Below are positions 1-10,699 of a DNA stretch of 64,000 nucleotides, piece after piece. The first letter of the stretch is position 1; every line of letters begins with the position of its first letter. The position numbers were made by a program, and so were the translations under genes. Source of the DNA: Tamarix chinensis (taxonomy: Eukaryota; Streptophyta; Magnoliopsida; Caryophyllales; Tamaricaceae); contig CM060174.1 in the NCBI GenBank assembly GCA_030549775.1, positions 96,426,132 through 96,490,131 of the forward strand, given 5' to 3'. A model generated the notes under the pieces. The model was not told the origin of the DNA, ran no database searches, and worked only from the letters and a program-made list of their open reading frames with translations.

Positions 1-27
1 TACGTATAACATGAAACACAGGACAAT

Positions 28-1104
28 CTAATTAATCTTAAGTCCGGTACCCTCAAATCTTTGTTTCACGATTTGATCAAATCGTGAAGCCATCTCAGGG
101 GTAAGATAGTTTTTCCAGTCTCCAACTTGCCCCTTCCTAAAGTATGCATTGGTATCTTGTCCGATGGATATTTTCCCTTTCTTGTTCACTTGCAAGTTGG
201 CCAAGCTATCAAAACTACAAAACTTTATGATTTCCTCCAAAAGTCCTGCCTTCTCTTCTTCAGGCGAGAATGGATATCCGATGAACTCAGCTAAACGCTT
301 CAAATGAGCTTGGGTTTGCTCAATCAACTCTTCAAACTTGAGGAAGAGAATCTTTTCAGGTTTCTCTTGACTTGCCTTCCAATAGTCATGAATATGATCC
401 CATAAGGGTCCAAATGTAGATCTTCCCTCGCAAAACATATCGACGGCTTCTTCAAGTGCGAGCGACCCCTGTGATGGAGATCTCGATTTATTCATGAAGT
501 GCCAAAAGGAAACAAAGGTATCCTTTAGATCTCTACAAAGATAAACGATCCGACAATTCGAGTTCTTAACAGATTCAGGCAACGAAATCAAAGGCACATG
601 TGTCGCAAACAAACGAGGAGTAGAAGTGATCGTAGAAGAAAGATCGGGCGCTTGGCTTTTAAGGTATAAATTGAACTCTAAGAATGGCACAATGTCATGA
701 GGATTAGTAGTGGTTAAAGGGTGGTGGCTCTCGGTATTTGGGGGAAAACGTGCTCGGTTCACCACAGTATATATCAAGGCTTTCAACCAAGTGGTGCCCG
801 ATTTAGGAGGGGTAACCATGAGAATATCGAAGTCATGAGCTTCGAAGTTTTTTTGCATGTTTAATGTTGCTTGAAGCATAAATTCTTCATACCAAAAGCC
901 TTGGTACTGGTAAGACCGATCGTCCATCCACCCTTTTGCAGTAGGTAGGGTGGACATCAGATCCTTGCATTCTTGGCTTATATCCACCCACCGGTTTGAA
1001 TTCAATTGGGCAGAACCAGAATTTGGAGTTGGAGAGGGAGATGCTTGATCGGAGTTCGCTGCCATGGTGACTTTTGAGTTTTGAGTAAGCACCATGGTTC
1101 TCAT
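28..1104 (-). CDS. Cytosolic sulfotransferase (PAPS-dependent, plant SOT family), intronless
   Basis: The 358-residue protein would move a sulfonate group from PAPS to the hydroxyl of a small molecule in the cytosol. Plant family members act on flavonols, brassinosteroids, desulfo-glucosinolates or hydroxyjasmonate; the substrate here cannot be read from sequence. Seen: the 5'-phosphosulfate loop PPKSGTTW (residues 99-106), the catalytic-histidine context RLFATHVP (His169), the 3'-phosphate-binding segment YLCRDLKDTFVSFW with Arg191 and Ser199, and the C-terminal RKGQVGDWK motif (323-331). There is no signal peptide or membrane segment, and no intron, as in most plant SOTs. Three in-frame ATGs lie at 1104, 1095 and 1065. 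A TATAAAAG on the minus strand (1111-1118) is only 7 bases before the first. Met14 at 1065 (context ACCATGGC, protein starting MAANSD, 345 residues) is therefore my preferred start. The stop TAG is at 28-30, so the 3' UTR lies outside the window. It appears intact. Confidence 0.95.
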   Translation of the reverse strand: MRTMVLTQNSKVTMAANSDQASPSPTPNSGSAQLNSNRWVDISQECKDLMSTLPTAKGWMDDRSYQYQGFWYEEFMLQATLNMQKNFEAHDFDILMVTPPKSGTTWLKALIYTVVNRARFPPNTESHHPLTTTNPHDIVPFLEFNLYLKSQAPDLSSTITSTPRLFATHVPLISLPESVKNSNCRIVYLCRDLKDTFVSFWHFMNKSRSPSQGSLALEEAVDMFCEGRSTFGPLWDHIHDYWKASQEKPEKILFLKFEELIEQTQAHLKRLAEFIGYPFSPEEEKAGLLEEIIKFCSFDSLANLQVNKKGKISIGQDTNAYFRKGQVGDWKNYLTPEMASRFDQIVKQRFEGTGLKIN

Positions 1105-1110
1105 GATCTC

Positions 1111-1118
1111 CTTTTATA
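1111..1118 (-). promoter_or_regulatory. TATA box of the sulfotransferase gene
   Basis: TATAAAAG reads on the minus strand. Transcription starting about 30 bases downstream would begin near 1086, after the first two in-frame ATGs and about 20 bases before the ATG at 1065. The position is seen; the start-site prediction is inference. Confidence 0.6.
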
Positions 1119-1637
1119 ATGGTTACAAACTTTAGTGAGAACACAATTAGACAGAGAGTTTCGACCGGTCGTTCCACTAACACGTGCGTTCATCTAACGT
1201 CCACAACTTCTACTATTGATGGTGTCTAATAATTCTTGTTCATCACAACTAGACGAAACACTTACGTTATCTCTAGGGACATCAAGCAGACCGCAGAAAA
1301 GAAAAGGCTCTTTTAGTTGTATTTTCTTCTGTGTCCATCTAACCCTTGCAATGGGTTAGTGTAGATTGGGTTAGCCGCCACAGACAGACGTGTTAACCTT
1401 TGTTTTATCCGTAGGTGTAGTCACTGTAAGCTAACCGGAGAGAATCAATTATTTTAAATAGAGAGATCAACTTTTGGATTTATTAGCTTCTAATTAACTT
1501 AATGGTACATGTGAATGAGCATATAGTAAGTAATTAAGTACATTTACGCACAAATCAATCTGAATTGTGACTATCTACTTTATTTTTTCCTATTGTATGT
1601 CCAACTACTTCTACATTCTACACACAAATAGTATTGT
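1119..1637. other. Sulfotransferase upstream region, no gene seen
   Basis: Moderately AT-rich sequence upstream of the minus-strand sulfotransferase. No reading frame resembles a protein family and no repeat stands out. It is the likely promoter region. Confidence 0.4.
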
Positions 1638-1965
1638 ACGGGGACGAAAATAAAAAAAGGGGAACAAAAAGAAATGCTAAAACGTTATTTTTTTTTTAAA
1701 AAAAGTTAGAAAATTTAGACGGCAGAAAACGGTAAAGAAATGTTATACACACATGCACACATTATATATATTTTTTAAAAATAGATTAAATTTACTAAAA
1801 TTAATAGAGAAAAATTAAAAATTAAAATTATTATCTTAATACTTTTTTTGTTAAAAATAATATAATAATGATCAGATATTTTTAGTATTAATTTTAATAC
1901 TGCATTTTTTGGAACGAAAAATATAAGGAGACATTTTTAGAACCGAAAATATCACCCCTCGACAT
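1638..1965. mobile_element. Decayed MITE-like segment, possibly related to the 13.4 kb MULE-type MITE
   Basis: A run with purine-rich edges (GGGGACGAAAA on the left, GGAACGAAAAATA and CCCCTCGACATTTCC on the right) encloses an AT-only core with AAATAGATTAAATTTA. The layout and core resemble the intact MITE at 13365-13712. No clean terminal repeat or target duplication remains, so this is tentative. Confidence 0.3.
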
Positions 1966-2534
1966 TTCCACAAATGCCTGTGGACAACCCGCTCAATATT
2001 GTACGTCCAGGTATTTATGTCTGGCACTTATTTTGCTTTTCTTTCTCAGGACTTTAGTTATCTACTTGACTTAGGTTAGTACAATAAATATCATACTAGG
2101 AGAAGTTCTGAGAATCTCGCACATGTTACTAACTCAATTCTGTGCACTGAACGTGTGATTTTCGTTGAAGAATGGTGTTATTATGATATGGCTGTGATAT
2201 TGATTGCATACGAAAAATATTATACTACCCCGGCTACTTTGTGGCTAACGAAGAAGATGGCATCTCAGAGTCCATACTTTCAAATGAATTGAGTCCTTGT
2301 CATATAAAGTTATCTTACTATGTAATTAATTGGGGACATTTACCAATTCTTAGACAATTGTGTTTGTTTTAATTGAATGGTATGCATGTTTACTACTATT
2401 TTAATTATTTTTAGAATACAAAGTTTTAGAAACTAATTAGTTTGAGTCTCTTAATATTATAACCTTTTTCAAAATAACAACATATGCTTTCATTACTACT
2501 AAATGTTTGTATCGATGCCAATTATAAAATTACT

Positions 2535-2822
2535 ATTGGGTTTTATTTGAAAATTTTAAAACAATTTGGTTTGGTTTAAGATGTATCTCAAACAAATCAT
2601 TCCTATAGTGACTTAAAAATCATAATTGAACCTATTGAAGGTGGCTTTGGCAATCTGCAAATGTGTATTAGATCCAACTAAAAAATTATGATTGGACTTC
2701 ATTTGAAAATGTAAAACAATTTGGTTTGGTTTAAGGTTTATCTCAAATAAATGATTCCTATAGATAATTAAAAACAATAATTGAACTAATTGAAAGTGGC
2801 TTGGGCAATCTTCAAATGTGTG
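2535..2822. repeat. Tandem duplication of about 155 bp
   Basis: AACAATTTGGTTTGGTTTAA near 2560 recurs near 2715. Similarity continues through ATTCCTATAG, AATAATTGAAC-like text and GGCAATC-TCAAATGTG in both copies, with scattered substitutions. There is no coding content. Confidence 0.7.
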
Positions 2823-3149
2823 AGATGTGAGGTTATATTTTTCATGAACTCGAATTTAACTTACATTTATCAAGTTTTAGAATTTTAGACTTAAACCCGT
2901 TTGGCTTAGCCAATGAACTTAGATGTTTACGGCCACTTATGGAGACATTATCTGGATGTTCATTTGAAATTTGTGCTCGAGTGATTGATTAACTACTATT
3001 TTAATATTATGTCATCATCCATTTTCCATTTGCTTTTATAGGTAGGATTATAAAATTTTTATATTATGACAATAACTACTTTTATTGTTGCTTTTTTTTT
3101 TTTTGTAATAGAACAACATTTAAGTAAAAGACAATTGATGTGCCAAAGT

Positions 3150-3570
3150 GATAGTGGAAGCTTATGAGGCTGCATTAGGATTGTGCATACTTTGATTGAT
3201 GTAGATTATTTGCAGCCCATTCTATTTTTAGGATGTTAAACTAGTATAATAAATAAGGAGTTTGTTAAATTATTTTATTATGTTATAATTCTATAGTTAA
3301 CTTTTGCGGTTTGACCTTATTTGATTTCATATTACTAGATGAAAACTATTGATACATATGTATTATTGCTTAATCTACAAAACATATTTTTTTAATATTC
3401 AATATCTAATTGTCTTTCTTATGTCTAATTAGTTACGTAAAAATTTATTACTCGAGTTTACATGCATATAAATTATTAGAATAGAATAGGAAAAATATTT
3501 AAGGGGTTAAATGGGCCAATATTGTTGCTCTAATAGACTAGTCAAATATGACAATGACATAAAAATTGTC
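3150..3570 (+). repeat. Long direct repeat, copy 1 (partner at 6370-6745)
   Basis: About 350-400 bp aligns by eye with 6370-6745. Shared landmarks are TTTTAGGATGT-AAACTAGTAT, AATAAGGA-TTTG, GTTTGACC-TATTTGATT, TATGCATATAAATTAT and GAATA-AATAGGAAAA. The copies are roughly 80 percent alike and in the same orientation, 3.2 kb apart. They flank the solo LTR at 4140-6230 but are not its target duplication. Confidence 0.7.
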
Positions 3571-3905
3571 ATAATTGTAAAAGGTATATAGTCAAATAGG
3601 GCAATTTTAAAATATTAAATAGGACAATAATAAAATTGCCCTATTATAGATGATCTAATAGAACAATTGAAATTTTCCTTAATTCATTCTAACAAATAGT
3701 GCAATATAAAGTATCCCCTATTAGATCCAATCTAATAGAGCAATGAATAAAAATTCTCTTATTTGATCATAATAAATAGTGCAATAATAAAATCCCCTCC
3801 TCCTTTATTCTTAAAAAATAGGGCAATGAAATTTTTTTCCTATTTGATACTATCTAGTAGGGCAATATATTAAAATACCCCTATTTGATTCTATCTAACA
3901 TGGAG
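3560..3905. repeat. Degenerate palindromic tandem repeat (AATAGGGCAAT / ATTGCCCTATT)
   Basis: Short units built on AATAGGGCAAT and its complement ATTGCCCTATT recur every 40-60 bp in both orientations. Units continue past the second long direct repeat (6730-6795), so the patch belongs to the same repeat family. Confidence 0.65.
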
Positions 3906-4134
3906 TTAAATAATATTTGTCTTTATTATTACTAAGAATAATTATTTTTGAATATTATTATTATTTGTTAATATTAAAGATATATTATTACTAATTATTG
4001 GTAATTATGATTAATATTAATACTATTCATATTTATATTTTATTTCTTATTGTTAATTATTTTTCACATTTATTCACAAATATTATATTTATTAGATATT
4101 TTATTATTAATTATTACTAATAATTATTATTACT
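3906..4134. other. Very AT-rich spacer
   Basis: Almost only A and T, with TTATTATTTGTTAATATTA-like runs. No gene or structured element is seen. Confidence 0.4.
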
Positions 4135-4139
4135 TATTT

Positions 4140-6230
4140 TGTAATACCCCGTATTTTAAAATTTAATTTGATTAAGTTTAATTATTTTATTAGCATAATT
4201 TGATATAAACATTTAACTATTTTAATTTCAATTTGTTTTATGGATTTATAGACGAAGTCGACCTAATATTTGAATTTAATTAATCGTTGTCGTTGCGGAT
4301 CATTTTAGATAAATTTGTTCACGACCGTAATTTTGTTATATTCATATGGTTTCAATTTTCGGTTAAAAATATGTATTTTTGTTATTTCTCGTATTTTGAT
4401 TTTTATATTTTAGATTCATTTTAGATTATAACTTCGTCGTGTGATTATGACTTTGTGTCGAAATTATTTTTCTTCTGTTTTACCATTTTTGGTTAGTGGA
4501 AAACCAATTTAAAAAATTATTGAAATTATAATGTATTTTCATAAATATTGTTTTCATTGGTAAATTATTCTGAAAATACTTCCAAAATTCTTTATATAGC
4601 CCTTATATCAATTTTAAGCTTTTGGATCCTTTCAAATTGAATTTTTTTAAAAATAAATTTTAGATAAAATTTTCCAACAATATATTTAGATGTTTAGTGT
4701 TTATTTATATAGGTGTATTTGCAAAAAAAAAAAAAAAAAAATTTCCTGACCGGCCCCCTGACTCTCTCTTCATTTTCCTTTTATGTCTTCTTCTCTCCCT
4801 TCTCTTCTCTTTCTCTTTCCCGTGCGTGCTGCTCCCTGCGCCTGAGCTCCAACCCAACCTCACCTCCTCCCTCCTCCTCCACTATAGTCGCAGCAATAGC
4901 CGCAACAGCACTGGCAGCAGCAGCATCCGCGTGCAGCGGCGGACAACGCAGGTTGCACCACCAATCGGCCACCGCAAGCCTAGCCGGTCACCGGCGAGTT
5001 GTCCTCGACCTCCGACGCATCTTCTCCGGTCTTCATCTGCTCCGATTTGTGTTAGTTTCATTTGGTATAAATTTTTGAAAACCCTAACATTTGATTTGAT
5101 TACTTTATCCACCTAGCTATTGGTTGTGATGGCTGCTGTGAAATTTAGGCCACTCACCCAATTTTTGTTGATCTCTTGGGATTTGGGCGGTTCGCTCTAC
5201 TGTCGAAGTAGCTGCCAATTTATTAGTAGTCTCTGGCTAGCAAATTAGTTCCAACCGATCCATCGTAAAGGAAAAATTTATATTAACATTTTAGATTATA
5301 GGTTTCAACATTGTTCTCTTGTGTTGCAAAAGAATATTGTATTCGAATTTATGGCAGAAGGTTCAGGTAGTGTTGAATTTTTAAAGGATTGATGGATACT
5401 TTTCCATTGATGGCTACGTTCATCGAATATCAGTAGATGGATTGGTCCCTGCCATTAGTGAAATATAATATTTCTTGTTAGATGAAGGCTCTGTTTCGTT
5501 GCTAATTATTTTGTGAGCCATTACTTTATTTTAGCTAATGCAATTTATTAGTATTTTTGAATATTTTAATAGTAATTTTGTTTTTGAACATATTTTAATA
5601 AATTATTTTTGTGATGAATGTAGCGTACAATCACCTGATGTAATTTAGTGGTCCATGTTGGTGTATAGGACTAAGATTCCCGGAGGAGCTAGATTAGTGG
5701 GAGTGATAGGCATTGTGACAAAGGATGAAAATTAGCGGCATCAGGAAAAAGAAAGACAGAATCCTTATAGCTTAGTTTTCCTCAACGTTTTTGCTTTAAG
5801 GATTTTTCTGCCCAATTTTTCACATTCTTTTCATTAGTTGATGCCTCTTAGTTGATCTAGTTTATTATTAGGTAGAAGCTTTTATTTCTTCTTGCTGCTC
5901 TTATTATTGTTGATGCCTGTGGGCCGTTCATCGCTCCATTGGTTATTCTTCCTGCTTCCCAGCACCAAAAGTTGTTTACCGGTTCAGAATTGGAGGGCGT
6001 GTCCATCAATCCACTGCACGAAAAGGCCGAGCAAAATTTATGCAATAAGGGCAATTAATTTGTTTGGAACTGTAAATGCCTTCAGCAATGAATGCTTCCC
6101 GACAATCGTTGTCGATTAACGGTGTTGGGAGAGAAAAAGAGGAAGAAATGGAGTCATCATGAAATTTTTTTTTCACTTGATGAATGCTGAGTACAATTAT
6201 TTATATTCATTATCATACGGAGGGTATTAT
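4140..6230 (+). mobile_element. Solo LTR of a Ty3/gypsy (Tekay/Del-type) retrotransposon
   Basis: It begins TGTAATACCCC and ends GGAGGGTATTAT, a slightly decayed inverted match of the start. TATTT flanks both ends (4135-4139 and 6231-6235). Inside is an LTR promoter layout: TATATAG at 4593-4599, a poly-A run near 4723-4741, then a GC- and pyrimidine-rich leader (about 4745-5040) like the transcript leaders of plant gypsy LTRs. No internal region is attached, so it is probably a solo LTR left by recombination. Its first 250 bp match the inverted copy ending at 15778. The small frames inside it (for example 4697-5116) are leader sequence read as codons. Confidence 0.7.
4593..4599 (+). promoter_or_regulatory. 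TATA box inside the solo LTR
   Basis: TATATAG lies about 150 bp before the GC-rich CT-rich leader, the usual order of U3 and R in such LTRs. The motif is seen; its function is inferred. Confidence 0.4.
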
Positions 6231-6369
6231 TATTTATGACATCAACACCTAGGTATTATATGGTGAGTACGGTTATGATAATCACAGAATATTGAGTATA
6301 TAGTTGTTGAATAATTAGGTTCTCAAGCACTAAATGGTTTACCATTCATCGAACAAAAGGTACAGATTC

Positions 6370-6745
6370 ATTAGCTGAATGGGATCAATGTGGATTAGTT
6401 GTAGCTCGCTTTATTTTAGGATGTCAAACTAGTATCATAAATAAGGAATTTGCCGAATTATTTTATTTTGTTATAATTTCGTAGTCAATATTTGTAGTTT
6501 GACCATATTTGATTGGATATTACTATATGAAAAATCATTAATACATATACATTGTTGCTTAATGTATTATATCTATTTTTTAATGTTCAATATCAAAAAA
6601 AATTTCTCATGTCAAATTGATTATGTGAAAATTTATTACTCTAGATTATAATATGCATATAAATTATCAGAATAAAATAGGAAAATTGTTTAAGGAATTA
6701 AATAGGGCAATATTTTCGCTCTAACAGATAATTTAAATAGGTAAT
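6370..6745 (+). repeat. Long direct repeat, copy 2 (partner at 3150-3570)
   Basis: It aligns with 3150-3570 in the same orientation, and the AATAGGGCAATATTTT-type units continue to about 6795 as they do after copy 1. No coding content. Confidence 0.7.
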
Positions 6746-6799
6746 ATTTTTACCCTAATAGGTAATTCAAGTAGGATAATATTTTTACCCTAAGATTAT

Positions 6800-7090
6800 G
6801 CTTGGAATGAGGAAAATGAATTAAAGGAAAATAAATAAGGAAAAAATAATTAAAGAGATAATAATTAAGGAATAAAATTTATCCACTTTTTTTATTTAAT
6901 ATATGTGGATAAATTATTTGAGAAAATATTTACCTTAGAAAAGGTGAAGGAATCTACTACCATTCCTATCCCAATCCCAATGGAAATCAGGATGCGCATC
7001 GGAGAAGCCTCCATCTCTATGCTATGACCGGCATTTCATTACATCATCATGGGTGTCAATGTCATTAGCGTGGAAGAAATGGTGTCGTCT
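6800..7090. other. Non-coding spacer
   Basis: AT-rich on the left, then mixed composition around 6950-7090. No gene-like frame is seen. Confidence 0.35.
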
Positions 7091-7102
7091 TTTCATGTAG
7101 GA

Positions 7103-7172
7103 AGGTAGCTAGCAATTGTGACGCGTAGGTAGGTAGCTAGCAATTGGGTAGGTAGGTAGCTAGCAATTGTGA
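7103..7172. repeat. Short tandem repeat, three units of GGTAGCTAGCAATTG
   Basis: Three consecutive units of about 20-25 bp share GGTAGCTAGCAATTG. The first and third continue with TGACGC. The core GCTAGC is palindromic. Confidence 0.85.
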
Positions 7173-7507
7173 CGCTAACGAACTAGTTTGCCTCCGTACG
7201 CATATACCTGCCTCCAAAGATACAGCCTGCGTTCCGAAGGCGGACTCCAGCAATGAAGAGTTACCCGATGGTCCAAACGGGTAAATTTTTTCCCTGGCCC
7301 AGTAATATATATTTATTGAGAGAAGGGAAATAATTTTTATTGTAATTTTTACACCTGCTTTACCAAACATAGCCTAAGATGCACCTAATCCCTTTCGGCG
7401 GATGAAGTGAGCTCCACTTTCAAACTCCTTCTATCACCACCTGGCACCTGCCATCTGTCTATATTCCTCTCGATCGGTAGGTAGCCTATGTCATATACAG
7501 TAACCCC

Positions 7508-7715
7508 GTGAAGCACCGAAAAGGGGGACGTTTTTTTTTTGGAAAGCGTTTTACTATCGTTTTTTTATTTTAGAAACTTTTTGATATTAAAATTGGTGTT
7601 GAAAATATTTAATTATTTTTTTATATTTATTAATGGTTCATATCAACAAAAGTAGATAGTAATTTTAATTTTGATTTTAATTTTTTTTTTAATTTTAGTA
7701 GATTTAATTTATTTA

Positions 7716-7752
<37 letters not shown>

Positions 7753-7867
7753 TGTGCGTGTGTGTGCACATTTACCATTTTCTGCAATCTCTGTTCTTTT
7801 TGTAGATAACATTTTCACATTTTTCACCCTGTCCGACTCCATCCCCACCCCCATCCCCATGTAACAC
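7508..7867. mobile_element. Decayed MULE-type MITE related to 13365-13712
   Basis: The left edge GTGAAGCACCGAAAAGGGGG and right edge CCATCCCCATGTAACAC resemble the terminal sequences of the intact MITE (GTGATGCACGGAAACG and CCATCCCCGTTCCGTGC). The core is again AT-only with a long AT dinucleotide run and TTTAGTAGATTTAATTTATT. I see no convincing target duplication. Confidence 0.45.
7718..7748. repeat. AT dinucleotide microsatellite
   Basis: About 14 TA units, followed by GTGCGTGTGTGTGCAC, inside the decayed MITE. Confidence 0.9.
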
Positions 7868-7869
7868 TA

Positions 7870-9480
7870 ATCTCAATGTTTTTTTGTATGCTTGTCGGGA
7901 AGGAGAGTGCACTATTTGTTATTTTTTTTTATATATAAAAGTATAGCCATTACTTATTATACGTTTCTATTAACATTTTAAAATCAAGTCTAGAATTTGT
8001 CCAACAGCGGGGGTGGAAATCAGGTCAAGCGGATCAGATTATTTGTAATTTTTTTGGAGATCATTCTAAACCATTTTATTATTTACATTTGGATCTAGTT
8101 GTTTTCGATTTATATTATATCAAATTATTTTATTAGATTAAATTTATCTATGAGTTAGCTTATGCTCAAGCAATTTAAGATTTGGTTTGAGTTTGGATTA
8201 ACTTGACCGGTTATGTCTTTTTAGTTTTTGATAAGTTGGGTTAGATTTGAGCCAAACTAATCTTAGATCAAACTACTTCAAATTTAGACCTAACCATACA
8301 TTAATCATTAAAATTAATCTAACTCACCATTCTCATAATCAAATATTAAGTTTGATTTATTGTAAGTATGTAATTAAAAATGTGTTAATAAGTGTTGTTT
8401 GTTTATTATTATGACTTTTTAATGTTGTATTTTTATGTATAAAAATAAATACAATTATAATTGAATTTTATAAAATATCGTTGGTGAATAAGTATATTCA
8501 TGGTAAAAGTAAGCAAAATAAGTAAAATTTATAAAATAAACTATTTTTTAAAATCTTTAAATAAATAACAAAACATATGTAATTTTTTATTATTATCATA
8601 ACTAATTAATATTAAATTTAGTATTGTTGAGTTCGGCCGATGTCAAGTTGTGGGTTGGATTCGAGTAAGATTTTATTTAGATCGGATCAATTCTATTCTG
8701 ATCAACATTTGGTTGGATTAGTTTTAGATAAGATTGGATTGATAAATTTATTAGATTAAGTCGGATTGGATTAGATTAGACGAGTCAGATTAACTTTTAT
8801 CAACTCTATCGAACAACAAATCCGAACTCTCGTTGCATAGCATGATGATAGATTTTAAAGGTACATATATTTTCTAAATTAGTAACTAATTGTTTTTTGG
8901 CACATATATTTTTTGAATTAGTAACTAATTTTTCGTTAGTAAAATATTATTTTAAGAAATTTCAATACAAAACTCAAAGAGATTGGAAAAAAATGGATTT
9001 GGAAAATTTTTATTAGTTTTGAGATATATTAAATATTGACCTACACCAAACTATTAATTTGAGCATGTGGTTAGCATGGTTTATTTTATCAATTTATAAT
9101 AAATAAAAAATTATTCAAAATATATGTGTTTTAAATTAGCTTAATTAGAATTATGTTTATAAAAGTCATTAATATTTTTAATCCGCTAACTACTTTCCCT
9201 TTAAGTAAATATCAACAAACATATTCTTATAAATAATTAATATTATTTGGTGGTCAAATTATCTAATATAATTTATATTTAGATAATTATTAATGTAATT
9301 TAGAAGTCGTTATTAGTTATCATCTAATTACCGAACGGGGCCAAAGCATCTTGACATTGTTCAATAATAGCATGGGTCCAGCGACCCGGCGAGTTTCTAT
9401 AAGAGTGATTCCATCGCGAGGAATGAATGTGATAAGTTTATGCATGTATGGATTATTAGGGCAACAAATCTAAACAGAAT
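7870..9480. other. AT-rich intergenic sequence
   Basis: No gene-like frame. GGATCAGATT / GGATTGGATT-type degenerate repeats occur around 8020-8240 and 8630-8800. A near-perfect 45 bp tandem pair with ACATATATTTT and TTAGTAACTAATT lies at about 8860-8932. Confidence 0.4.
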
Positions 9481-9780
9481 CCATTATTACAAGTACTTTT
9501 TCGTCACGAACTTTTTTCTCCAGCTAGCTTTTTGTCATCCTTCCCGGCCATGCCCGGCGGTGTTCTTCTAAACATGGAATCCTCAACTGCGTGCATATCC
9601 AAGCACTGAGACACGTGTCTTAAAGTGAATGGTGTGTAGCAGCTTAAGGTACAGTCCAGTTTATCTCCATGGGTTCTCACGGAAATGAAGTAGACGTAAA
9701 GTCGGTAAAACTCCGGATAACATCGCAGTTTAGCGGTTAGAAGCTAGGTTGGGGTGCGATTGCGAATAAAGCCTCTTTTT
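9481..9780. other. Island of mixed base composition, no gene recognised
   Basis: Clearly less AT-rich than its surroundings, with a palindromic ACACGTGT (G-box type) at 9611-9618. All frames are short and resemble nothing I know. It could be a remnant of a gene or of a transposon end. Confidence 0.3.
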
Positions 9781-10197
9781 TTTTTTTCTCCTTCTTAGTA
9801 TTTTTATACTTACATGATACATTATATTCATTCTTACAGACCCCTTATTATTACATATAACGCAATTTAGATCGAGCCGGTAAATTGCAATAACTACTTG
9901 TAATCAAAATCATAAGCAATATTTCATGTATTATCCAATCATAAAACATAAGTGACACTCCATCCTTAACTACAACAAAAATTGACATACGCCATGAAAT
10001 TGGCCATGGGAAGAAAAAAATTGTGGCCAAATATTATATAGATAATATGATATTGTGGTTTAAGTAAAAATAGTTACAAGAAAGAAGAATTTTAACAACC
10101 ATGTTTGACTTTTTACAATAAAAAAATAAATTGGCAACTAATTTAATATGATAAAAATATTTTTGTGATGAAGAGACTATAAATACACTATAGAAAA

Positions 10198-10680
10198 AAA
10201 AAATTCCTTGACCAATTGGTCACTAATTTTTCACAGAAAAGTATTCTTGTGGTTGATTTGCTGCACATTTGCCACAAAAGTAAATTTTTGCAGCCAATTC
10301 ACCATGCATTTGCCACAAAAATAAATTTTTATATTCGATTTGTCACGTATTTGCCATGAAAAAATATTCTTGTGGCTGATTTGCAGTACATTTACCACTA
10401 GAAAGATATTTCTATGGGCAACTAACCACTAATTTGTCACATAAAAATATTGTTTATGCTTGACTTGCCATAAGGAAAAAAAAAAATTCATGGCCAACTC
10501 ACTACTAATTTGCTACGGAAAGATATTTATGTTGTTGGTTCACCACGAATTTACCACATAAAGATATTTTTGTAGTCAACTCGCTACAAATTTGTCAATA
10601 ATTTTGCCATAAAAAGATATTTTTATAGCCAACTCATTATGAATTTGCTAATTTAGCTATAAGAAAAAAATGACCACATT
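10198..10680. repeat. Degenerate tandem array, about 56 bp unit, 8-9 copies
   Basis: Units follow the pattern 'TTTGCCACA AAAA TATTTTTGTGGC-AACTCACCAC-AA'. Examples are TTTGCCACAAAAGTAAATTT, TTTGCCATGAAAAAATATTC and TTTACCACATAAAGATATTT. Each unit carries GCCAC and a complementary GTGGC, so single units can fold on themselves. Related GTGGCCAAAT text starts as far left as 10020. Confidence 0.75.
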
Positions 10681-10699
10681 ATGAATTAATCGACCAAGT

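Noticed and set aside
887..1183. 98-codon minus-strand frame overlapping the sulfotransferase start
   Set aside because: It overlaps the sulfotransferase gene in another frame and has no recognisable motif.
4697..5116. Several overlapping frames (up to 139 codons) on both strands
   Set aside because: They read the CT- and GC-rich leader of the solo LTR; proline/serine/leucine-rich wording follows from base composition.
5857..6119. 65- and 75-codon frames on opposite strands
   Set aside because: They lie within the solo LTR bounded by TATTT and have no domain.
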